Positions 1 to 9,300 of a DNA stretch of 23,724 nt are shown here, in pieces (the stretch's first letter is position 1; every line of letters begins with the position of its first letter). The translations under genes were made by a program, and so were the position numbers. This stretch comes from a virus: positions 1 to 23,724 of IMG/VR virus record IMGVR_UViG_3300040801_002409; one strand, given 5' to 3'. The notes under the pieces are model-generated. The model was not told the DNA's origin and did not search any database. It was given only the letters and a program-made list of their open reading frames with translations.

Positions 1-278
1 GCAAGCGCCTGAATCTTGTCGCCTGCCTCGAGCACCAACTTCCCTTGCACCACAGGCGAAAACGCAAGTTTTGCCTCGAGCAGATAACTACTCGCTAGCC
101 GCGTCACTTTGTCCGTGTTGCTGCTATCCAGCCACTGCACTGTGACAACTGCGTCTGTCGTCGTATCCACGTTGGTGACTTGCATCGCCATGATGATGGC
201 AACCGTTGCCGCCGGACACGTGTACACATCCGCTGCCGTTGTCGTCAGGTCAAGCTCTGCGTTCTTAAACGTCGCCAC
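1..278 (-). CDS. Small tail-associated protein, partial
   Basis: Last gene of the tail operon in the window; its 3' end is cut off by the left edge, leaving 92 complete codons. It starts at a GTG (276-278) preceded by GGAGG at 284-288 with 5-nt spacing, directly after the stop of the upstream fibre gene. The protein begins MATFKNAELDLTTTAADVYT and continues as alternating short hydrophobic strands (VAIIMAMQVTNVD, VVTVQWLDSS, KLVLEAGDKIQAL), a small beta-sandwich pattern of the kind seen in about 100-aa proteins next to phage tail-fibre genes. Function is inferred from position and general resemblance; no catalytic motif is visible. It could be a head or tail decoration protein instead. Confidence 0.7.
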   Translation of the reverse strand, partial: MATFKNAELDLTTTAADVYTCPAATVAIIMAMQVTNVDTTTDAVVTVQWLDSSNTDKVTRLASSYLLEAKLAFSPVVQGKLVLEAGDKIQAL

Positions 279-279
279 A

Positions 280-1245
280 TTAACCTCCTAAAGCCAGCGC
301 ATAAATAAGCGCTTGACTTTGTAAATCGGCTTGCGCCGCTTCCACTTGCGAGAGAATGCTCTCTGCTTGGGCAGTAATCGCAGACACGTCCACGTCAACT
401 GCATCCGCAGCAGGATTATCGCTCACTACCCCCGCACTGAAATTCAACTGACTGCGAGGCACTAATTTACGCTGCAACACGCTGGCATCAACATAGTGAT
501 CCTCGTTCGAGGCTAACGCACCTTGCACCTCATATATAAGGTATACCTTTGCCGTCAACGCGGGGGCGGTTGCTTCAATTTCAGCCGTCAACCACCCGCT
601 ATTGCTACTACTAACGACGTCACTCCACGCCGTGCTAACGACTGCATCTGCCGCTGTCAACCACACTAAACCAACGCGGCACAACCTACCCGCCGACAGC
701 GCCCGAAACTGCGCCTGCGCCCGATATACCCCCCCTGCTGCCGCATTGAGAGTGTTTGCCATACGGGCAGACATGTCCCCTGCTGCCGCCGAGCGCAGCC
801 GTAGTGACTGCGAACCCGTCACAAACTGCGCACTATCAAGGGCGATAGCCGCATTACTGACAGAGGCGAACCCAGCAATATCGCTGCCGTTGGCAACCGC
901 GTCGCTCAGGAGTTGTGGCTGATATTCGCTACCGTTTTCTAAAACGACCATGCCAGATTCTGGGAGTGCTGTCGCCACCCATTGGCCGTTGCCCTCATCA
1001 GCACTGTCGTCCCAACGCAAGACAAACCCGTTGCTGACGGCGTTCGCATCCACGTCGCCGATATTGCCGATGCTGCCTGAATCGCCCCAGACTTGCTCTA
1101 GGCGATTCCTTAACCAACGGGTGCGATTTGTGTTGTCGGTAGTCGCATCCTCCGAAATTACCCCCCATTGATCCCTATCAACCCCCGGCTCAGGAAGTGA
1201 AACCGGTTCATTCCACTGGTCTTCTTCAACGATATTTCTAGGCAT
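280..1245 (-). CDS. Tail fibre / tail appendage protein
   Basis: A 321-aa protein encoded after the tail-tip genes. ATG at 1245 overlaps the upstream stop (TAATG) and has a clear ribosome site (AAAGGAGC). The N-terminal ~75 residues are polar and rich in Trp and Asn (WLRNRLEQVWGDS), like the virion-attachment part of many fibres. Residues ~120-255 alternate hydrophobic and Thr/Ser stretches, consistent with a carbohydrate-binding jelly-roll domain (QSLRLRSAAAGDMSA, YRAQAQFRALSAG). The C-terminal ~40 residues are an alanine/glutamine-rich helix. No enzyme motif is seen. Role in host contact is inferred from position and composition. It is short for a sole receptor-binding protein, so another may lie left of the window. 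Confidence 0.65.
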   Translation of the reverse strand: MPRNIVEEDQWNEPVSLPEPGVDRDQWGVISEDATTDNTNRTRWLRNRLEQVWGDSGSIGNIGDVDANAVSNGFVLRWDDSADEGNGQWVATALPESGMVVLENGSEYQPQLLSDAVANGSDIAGFASVSNAAIALDSAQFVTGSQSLRLRSAAAGDMSARMANTLNAAAGGVYRAQAQFRALSAGRLCRVGLVWLTAADAVVSTAWSDVVSSSNSGWLTAEIEATAPALTAKVYLIYEVQGALASNEDHYVDASVLQRKLVPRSQLNFSAGVVSDNPAADAVDVDVSAITAQAESILSQVEAAQADLQSQALIYALALGG

Positions 1246-1718
1246 TAAAAGCTCCTTTCAAATCCTGATCCGTCTGGCCAGTCACCTTCACCCCAGTCAC
1301 CCTCACCCCAGTCGCGGGTATTGGGCACCGTCCACGCGTCTGTGAGGGGATATAGCGACAGGGTGACGTCTGCCATGTTGTTACGTCTTAGCGTTGGCAG
1401 TGGGCGTGAGCCACCCCTGAGGGCGATTTCGCCGCCGTCAGACTCACGGCGCACCCGAATAGCCTTTTGTACTGACGACTCCAACCTGCCCAAGGCTGCC
1501 CGCAATGCGGCAAAATCATCCGCCTGCACAACGCCTTGCCATATCCACGGCTCAGGGTTGGGGAGTCCGTCACCCGCATACGTCCAATCACGCTCACCAT
1601 AGGGGCGGTACGCCTGAATTGACGATTCTCCCCCGGGCACAAGGCTCACCGGATACAGCAGCCCCAAGTCGGTTTCTTGTCCGTAGCCGTCAATCAGCAC
1701 AAACACCTCCCGACTCAC
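1245..1718 (-). CDS. Hypothetical tail-tip protein with DWGEG repeat
   Basis: 157 aa. The start is a GTG at 1718 whose GTGA overlaps the stop of the upstream tail-hub gene, so translation is probably coupled. I do not recognise the family. The protein starts MSREVFVLIDGYGQETDLG and has a middle helical stretch (FAALRAALGRLESSVQKAI). The C-terminus carries a short tandem repeat, DWGEGDWGEGDW, encoded by a repeated 15-bp unit at about 1276-1315. The place between the tail hub and the fibre suggests a baseplate or fibre-connecting role. This is inference only. Confidence 0.6.
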   Translation of the reverse strand: MSREVFVLIDGYGQETDLGLLYPVSLVPGGESSIQAYRPYGERDWTYAGDGLPNPEPWIWQGVVQADDFAALRAALGRLESSVQKAIRVRRESDGGEIALRGGSRPLPTLRRNNMADVTLSLYPLTDAWTVPNTRDWGEGDWGEGDWPDGSGFERSF

Positions 1719-3373
1719 ACGAACCTCCCCAACCTGTCGCGGCGTCTATCAGTTGGATGCGGGATTGTTCGCGTCCTGAGCGTGCTAACGAGCGACGCAC
1801 CCCCGCCACTATCCACCTCAACCTTGATGCGACATCCGCTGGCGTACTGCGTTTGCCCATTGGGCAAGTTGACAACTTTAATGGGCGGGATGACAATGGC
1901 GTCGGGAATGCTCAATGTGTACGAACTTGGCTCATAGAAGGGCAAGCCGTACTCAATAGGCGCAACAAAGCCGCCGCTATCTTCGTCAGCATTAGCCACG
2001 CGGCGGGGTGCGAGCGCGGGTAAGTCGGCGCGGGTTTCGGTTTCGACAACAGGGTCAGCGAAATCAGCAGGCTCGCCATACCACGCACTTATATAAGGTG
2101 TCAGGCTCATGCCGTGAGACTCGCGTTGGTAGTTGCCAGCATCAATAGTGAGGGTAACGGCGTCTTGGGGGCGGCCTTGGATGTAGCGGCCATCCGCACC
2201 AACACCAAAGGTGGCTTCGCCAATGCCCTCAAAGCGGCGCTTTAAGAACGTGCGCCACGTCTGCCACGCGTCAACCGTACCTGCGAGCCTGTCAACAACG
2301 AGGCCACTGTTGAGGTTGAGGTGCTCGGTGATGGTGATGTGTTGGGGGTAATCGTCCGCACCCACCGCGTCGTCTAGCCACAAATCCGATAGCGGCAGCA
2401 ACTCAACATCAAAAAGCTCATCGGTTTCTGTGGTGGTGGTTGCTACCCCCGCGAAATACAGTGCAGGGGCGGGTGTTTTGGTTGTGTAGCTGATTTTTAT
2501 GAGACGCGTGTATGGCTCCCAGAACGGATTTTGGGCAAACGTCACCATCCCCCCAACGCAACAGCCCAAAGCATCAAACGCCATGTCTGCCGCGAGTAAC
2601 TTAGGGGCGACAGTGCCAACTAGTGCGCCTGATTGCACCCGCTGCGCTGTCACGTGAAGTGGCGAGCGAATACCCGTCACCAAACGCCCCACACCCGTAC
2701 CTATCGTAGGGGGCGGGTCAGTGTCGGGGGCGGCAACAAAGGGTAACAACGCCAAAAGAACCCGCCCAACGTCATCACCTGTCGATGTCACGCTGTAGTC
2801 GAGGGTGCGCCCTTGCAGGTTTTCAGTGGTTTCAGCCAACCGCACATCACCAACGGACGAACGTAGCGTTAAGCCGTCAGAGACGCCCGTGCCTACAGTG
2901 GTATGTACCAACACGGCAGGTGCTCTGGTAACGACCAGTTGAATACTGTCATCCTCGTTAGTAGACGTGTCGTGAGCTTGGATCGGGTTGCTGGTTTCAA
3001 CGCCCCGATAGCACGCTACCGACACGTCTATTGTCAGGGCGTCGCCAGGGTCGGGCACATTGATAATCTCGCGGGAGACGTTAAACGTGAGCGACGTCGG
3101 AACAGCGTCCAAAACGCGATAGCACACCACGACATAACGCTTGCTGTCGCCACTGCGATACTCCAAAACTTCCAACACTTGCCAGTCTGCGGCGGTGAGT
3201 TGATAAAAGCGCCCGCTACCGCCACTGGCTTCAAACTCGGCTTGGGGAATCTGCCCAACAGCCACCAAAACATCCCCCGCTGCGGCACCTGTGGGGGTGT
3301 CTAGGGTGACACTCCCAAGGGCGAACGACATGCCTGATACGCTTTTTTGATTGGCTGATACGAAGCTAATCAT
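1715..3373 (-). CDS. Tail-tip / tail hub protein with N-terminal beta-sandwich domain
   Basis: 552 aa, directly after the tape measure; its ATG overlaps the tape-measure stop (ATGA). Residues ~1-215 have the strand pattern of a beta-sandwich found in many secreted and phage proteins, with the signature ACYRGVETSNPI near residue 120 and a closing strand RVLLALLPFV near 205. After a Pro/Asp-rich linker (AAPDTDPPPT), residues ~225-552 form a second, beta-rich part with WxxW and Arg-rich segments (DAWQTWRTFLKRRFEG) and a basic C-terminus. Location after the tape measure is where distal-tail and hub proteins lie in siphophages, which supports a tail-tip role. The N-terminal domain may bind cell-surface glycans; that is inference. 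Confidence 0.65.
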   Translation of the reverse strand: MISFVSANQKSVSGMSFALGSVTLDTPTGAAAGDVLVAVGQIPQAEFEASGGSGRFYQLTAADWQVLEVLEYRSGDSKRYVVVCYRVLDAVPTSLTFNVSREIINVPDPGDALTIDVSVACYRGVETSNPIQAHDTSTNEDDSIQLVVTRAPAVLVHTTVGTGVSDGLTLRSSVGDVRLAETTENLQGRTLDYSVTSTGDDVGRVLLALLPFVAAPDTDPPPTIGTGVGRLVTGIRSPLHVTAQRVQSGALVGTVAPKLLAADMAFDALGCCVGGMVTFAQNPFWEPYTRLIKISYTTKTPAPALYFAGVATTTTETDELFDVELLPLSDLWLDDAVGADDYPQHITITEHLNLNSGLVVDRLAGTVDAWQTWRTFLKRRFEGIGEATFGVGADGRYIQGRPQDAVTLTIDAGNYQRESHGMSLTPYISAWYGEPADFADPVVETETRADLPALAPRRVANADEDSGGFVAPIEYGLPFYEPSSYTLSIPDAIVIPPIKVVNLPNGQTQYASGCRIKVEVDSGGGASLVSTLRTRTIPHPTDRRRDRLGRFV

Positions 3374-6300
3374 TTCTTGATACGACTCCAGTCGAATTGT
3401 CGTGCTGCACCTGCGAACTCCTTAGCGGCTTTCTCGTTGGATACTGCCGCTCGTACCGTGCCTGCGCTGAGTTCGTTGCTGGCGGTGTCGAATTTTGCGG
3501 CGGCGGCTTCCATGCGATCGGCGATAGCGGCTTGACGTTGTAGCCAGTTCTCACGGCTGGCTTGTTCTGCTTCGATTAAATTCACTTGGCTGCTTGGCAT
3601 GGTTGCTGAGATGCTTGCCCTTGCCCGAATACCCATATCCAAGTCACGCGATAGGTTGATGTTTGCCGCGTCGCTGAGGGCGCTCGTTACCGATTGCATG
3701 GCGTTGACGGGGATATCGGCGTTGGCGACAATGCCGCCACCAAAGCCTGACATTGTGAACTCGCCAATGTCCTGAAATACCCGACTGGGGCTGTTAATGT
3801 CCAAGGTTTCTTCCACTGCATCTACAGCGGCTTGGGCGGCTGCGGCTGCCTCTTCTGCGGCGGCTTGGGTTGCGTTTGCATTACTTATAGCTGTCCCTAA
3901 TCCCGCGACGGCTGAGCCTAGGGTGGACGCGGCAGCTTGCAAGCTACCGCTCAGGGCGTTTGCCTCATTGAGTAAGGATTGCCCCTGAGATTGCAAGGAG
4001 GTTTGAGCTTGGGTGAGGGTGCTGTTGATGGTGGCGTCGAGTTGTTCACCGTTGGCACGCCACGCCTCGTTTGTGAGTGACAGACCCTGTTCAATGCTGG
4101 CGGCGATGTCGTTTTGGCTGACATCGAGAGCAGCACTGACGCTAGCAGCCCCGTCCACAACGCTACCCTCTGTAGTAGTAAACGCACCTTGGGCTGCTGC
4201 TGACATTTCAGCCTCGCTAGCAGCAAACTCGGAGGCGATACGCTCTTCTTGTTCAACAATGCGGGCTTGCAGTTCTGCGCTCGACATGTTGAGAGCGTCA
4301 GCGGTGGTGAGCGTCCCTGCGTCAATTTCTGCCATTAGCGCCTGGTAGGTAGCGTCGGCGCTGGTGCTCATCGTGCCCTCAGCCAACCCCATTTGCGACT
4401 CGATAAGGGCGGCACTGGCGTCGATGGCTGTCTCTAAGTCGCTGGTGCTGCTGTCGAGTTGGGCGTTAGCATTAGCCGCACCTTCATTGATGGCATCGCT
4501 GGCGCTGGTAAAGGCGTCCGTGGCGGCATTTGACATGGTTTGCCCAGATTCGTCGAGAGCTTGCTGCGTCTGCTGACTGCCCTCGGTAGCGGCGTCTGTT
4601 GACTGATTGAAGACGGCTTCAAGACCCGCGCCGACCGTTCCCGCAAGGTCAGCGAGCACGGTGTGCATCTGAGTGCCAATGTCGGTTACACCAGCGGTAA
4701 CGGCTGACCAGTCGCCGCTTTGGATAGCCCCGTCGATAAGCACAGATAACTGCGCCATATTTTCTGCCACCACACTGTTAGCGAGAGCCGCCTCGACTGC
4801 CATGTTAATGATGGTGTCTATGATGTACTGCTGGAAGTTTTCCCGCAGTGTAGTGGCGACGGTGGCAAAATCCTCGCCTGCCGCTAGCGATGATAGGGCG
4901 CTGCTAAAATCCCCCGACAGCTGGCGGGTGGCGGCGTCTATCTGCTCTTGACTGACGCGGATGGTTTGCTCGACGTTGCCGAGGCCGTTGGATAAGTCGG
5001 CGGCGAGTGCATCAAGTTCAGTCCTGACCTGATCCCGCTCAGCTTCTAACTGCTCAGCTAACTCAAACTGCCCACTGCTACGAGCCTCAAACGCCTCTTG
5101 ATTGAGTTGCAACAATCTTGCCGCCGTTTGCTCATAAGTGGCGATTCTAGCCTCACCTGCGGCTGATTCCATCCCCGCTAACTGCTCGATATGCTCCCGC
5201 TCTGCGTCAATTTCATCGAGTAATAGCTGTTGGCGCAGGTTAAACGAGTCGCGGCGATACTGTAAACGCAACGACTGCACAAAACCCTCGTCGGCGGCAG
5301 CCTCTACGTTTGCCTCAAACTGTTGCTGTAAGGCTTGTTGTTGCTGTGTGTACTCCTGTTGTAAGCCACGCTCGGTAATCTCGAGCCGTTGTTGTTGATA
5401 CTCCTGAGCCGAGATAAGCCCGCTGCTGTACTGCAACTCGAGTACCCGCTCTTGATTGTTGCGAGCGTTTTCCCACTGGGTATACATGGCATCGTTTAGC
5501 GCCTTCATAGACGCTTCGACAGCCTTGCGGTACTCCTCAGCACGGCGTCTAGCACGTGAGAAAAGCCCACCAATAGTCGAGATGGCAGTTGTTACCACTG
5601 CCGTCACGCCGCCTACGATGTCACCCGTCGCAAACGACATGGCCGCCTGCGCTAGTCCACCAATCGCAGAAATGGCAATGTCGCTACTGGACTGTGCCGC
5701 ACCCGCCATTGCCCCTAGCCCGTCAGCCAGTGACAGGGTGCCGTCTTCACTAGATTTGAGGGCGGTGAGCATCCCGCCAACGCCCTCTTGGACGACATCA
5801 AACGCACTGGACGCAAACCCGCCCATGTCTTCAAACACGGGACCAAGGCTGCCCACACCATCGGCGATAGTGCCGAGCATGTCCATGTTGGCGTCTCGAG
5901 TAGCCTCAATGCGGGCTTGTTCGTCGGCTGCCATTTTTTCTTGCGTGGACGCTATCTCGCCCATAATGCTCATCCACGCGTCGCTGTATTGCTCGGTGCC
6001 TGCGAGCTGCTCGTTGAGATTATCAAGGTGCTGTTGCAGGGTGATATCACCTTGCTCGAGCTCCCACGCGTACTGATTCTCAGCAATTTCAGCAGCACGT
6101 TCTGCGGCTTCTTCTCGGGCTGCTACCTCAGCCTGTAACCGCTCCTGCCACGCACTCATGCGTTCAGCGTGCATAGCCTGCTGCCTTGCTAGTGACTCTT
6201 GGGCTAACTGCTGCTCACCGTCGTAAATCTGGCGTTGAATCTCGATGATTTGCTGGCCTGTGAGTTCTTCGTTTTGCAGGCGCTGCGCCAAATTATCGAG

Positions 6301-9300
6301 GTGCTGCTGCAGGGTGATTTCACCCGTGTGTCTGTCAAATTCGTATTGCGCCTCGGCGATAGCTTGGGCTTGGGCGGCGGCGTCTTCTCGAGCTTGTACC
6401 TCAGCCTGCAAACGCTCTTGCCACGCACTCAAACGCTCCGCGTGCATGGCCTGCTGTTGGGCTAGCAAGTCTTGTTGGGCGGCTAGTTGTCCATCGCGTA
6501 TTTCAGCCTCGGTGTCGGCAATCTGCCGCATGAGGGCAATTTCTTCTGACGTGCCCGTTTCGGTGGCTGCTAGGCGTTCGCGTAGGTTGTCGAGGTGTTG
6601 TGAGAGCGAAATTTGACCTTGCTCGAGCTGAAACTCGTACAAATCCTCAGCATATTGCCGGGCTTCTTCATTGGCTTGGGCTTCAGCCTGCAAGCGTTCC
6701 CGCCACGCATCCATGCGGCTTTGTTGTACCTGACGCTGTTGCTCTAAGGTGCGTTCGCTGATTTGTTTTTGTAGATTGAACGCGTCTTCTTCTAAGCGGA
6801 TACGTTCAGCAGCACTCATGCGCTCTTCGTCAAGGCGGGTTTGAATGTGAGCCAACTGCTCATCAAGGCTCACTTGCCCCATGCGCACGGCACTTTCGTA
6901 GGCTAACTGCTCGTTTTGAGCAACCTCAGTCTGCAACCGCTGCGCCCAGTCCGCCCACCGTTGGCGCTGTTCGCGTGAGCGTTCTAACGCGGCCTGTTCA
7001 GCAGCCGCATTTGTTTGAATGACGCGGGTGACACTATCAAGCTGACTTTCAACAGCCTGCAGTTGCCGCCCCACTTCGATGTAGGCTTGCGAACCGCTCT
7101 CACCTGCTGCCTGCATAGCAGTGATTTGTTCCCGCAAACGCCCCGCGACAGTTTCAAGGTCAGCTTTGAGTTGTTCAGGTTCAACCAGTTGCAGATCGAG
7201 TTCCAACTGCATGGTGGTGAGCATGTCCCTGAAACCAGCAATGGCAGCTTCAGCAGCCTCACGAGCGGCAGAACCAGCCTCGGCGGCTTTGTCTCGCACC
7301 GTATCTGCGAAAGTATCAACGACATTCGCCCCAATAGCCTGAAACACCCGCGATGGCGAGCGTATTTGTAGGGCGTCTTTTGCCCCTTGTTCAACCGCTG
7401 CACCCACCTCGGCACTGGCTTGGACGACGGTGGCCAGTTGGGCTTGCATCTCGCTGGTTAGGCCAGCCACGAACTCTGTAGTGATGAGCGAACCAAGCAA
7501 CTCAGCTTGCCCCGTGTTGACCGTTTCGCCCGATAACAAAGTGGCAAACGCCTCGGTTACAGTGGCTTCATTGCCAGAGAAACTATCTCCCAACGCGTTT
7601 GTGTAGGCAGTTGCGGTGTCGGTGGCTGCCGCGATGGCTTGTTCTCGAGCACGTTGCTGCCGCGCTCCACCAAAGCTGAATAGGTCGTCAAACAGGTTTT
7701 GGACGCGTGGATTGTCGCTCACTAACGACTCAGTGAGCCCCTGCATGAAGTCGGCAGCGGCGTCGCGTCCAACGTCTAGCAGGTGCGTACCCAAGCCAGA
7801 AAACGTGTCGATGATGGCTTGGACGATTGTCTCAGCCAAACTAATAATGGTGCCTTGGGCGTTGATGAACCATGTCTCGAGGTCATCCATGAAGCTGTTA
7901 AAACCCTCAATAGCCTCATCTGGAATGCCCAAAAACTGAGCAATCATGCCCGCAAGCATTTTGGTGGTAGCGACGCTGATACGCGTCGCACCCGCCGCAA
8001 GTTCCTTCACCAGTGTGGCAACAAGAGACAGCGCGGCAGTCGCTACCGTACCCGCAGCGGACAGTATGCCGCCAACAATTTGCTGTACAAGCTTGACGCC
8101 TTCAGGGGACACGTTGGGGGTAGATAATCCCTCGATGAAGCTGACAACGGCATTTACGCCAGACTGAATGATGGTGGGTAACTTGGCAGAAATACCGTCG
8201 AGTGTCTGGGCAACCATCTGTGAACCACTGGCTAGTAGACCGGGCAGCTTACTAGCGACACCACGTAAAACCGACAGCACCATCTCGCCACCGATAGCCA
8301 CTAACGCACCCACATCAGGCACGTCAGCAGAGAAAACTGCCCTTGCCTCGGCAATCGTTTCGCCAGCTATGCCAGACAGCCACTCCCATGCCTCTTGGGC
8401 AACCTCAAACGCGTCCGTGGCAATGTCTGCTGCAAATGACACCGCGCCCTGAATGGCTGTTTGCACAGGTTGCGAGGTGAGCCATTCCCACACCTCTTGG
8501 GCGACTTCCCACACTTCAGCAGCGACGTCGGCAGCGAATTTAGCAGCACCTTGTATGGCTGTTTGAACGGGTTGAGATGTGAGCCAACCCCACACGTCCT
8601 GCGCAATACCCCAAGCCTCTTGGGCGATGTTGGCAACGAATGCCGCACCGCCCTGAATTTTGGTTTGAACCGGTTGCGACGTGAGCCAGCCCCATGCGCC
8701 TTGGGCAAGGGCAAAAGCATCCTTGGTTACATCAGCTACAAATTTCGCCCCACCTTGAATGTTGGTTTGAACGGGTTGGCTGGTGAGCCAGCTCCAAGCG
8801 GCTTGGGAAAGTTGCCAAGCGTCTGCGGCGATGTCAGCAACGAACTTGGCACCGCCCTGAATGGCAGTCTGCACGGGTTGACTGGTGAGCCATCCCCACA
8901 CGTCCTGTACCAGTTGCCAAGCGTCTGGGGCGATGTCTACAGCGAGCGCGGCAGCAGCTTTAATCGCGGGGAGATTGCTCAGGGTGTGCCAGGTGTCAGC
9001 AAACGCGGTGATGATATTGCGGGTAACTTCCAATGCTTTGGCGATACCAACACCAAAAGCCTGCACGCGGTTGACGGCTTCGCCAGACTGAAAACCTGTT
9101 TGTAAATCAACCCAGGCTTGCCGCCCGGCACTGATAGCCGTGCCGATTACATCAAAGGCGGTTTGGATTGCCGCTTGAATTGTGGGGAGTTGCGTCACCG
9201 CCCACGAACTGAAGTCCGCCAAAACAGGTAAAAATTGCTGCCCGAGTTGAATCATGACCACATCGACGTTGGCTCGTAGGGTCTCGAGCGATCTTGCTAC

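Noticed and set aside
1505-2023. 172-aa plus-strand frame
   Set aside because: Spans two minus-strand tail genes in antisense; low-complexity composition and no start site.
5456-6076. 206-aa plus-strand frame
   Set aside because: Lies opposite the tape-measure coding region, Ser/Ala/Cys-rich composition as expected of an antisense frame, no ribosome site.
8395-8904. CRISPR-like regular repeats
   Set aside because: Units are 102 bp, in frame and coding throughout the tape measure, with no unique spacers.
8461-9105. 214-aa plus-strand frame with repeats
   Set aside because: Antisense shadow of the tape-measure repeat array; its repeats are those of the 102-bp units and it has no ribosome site.
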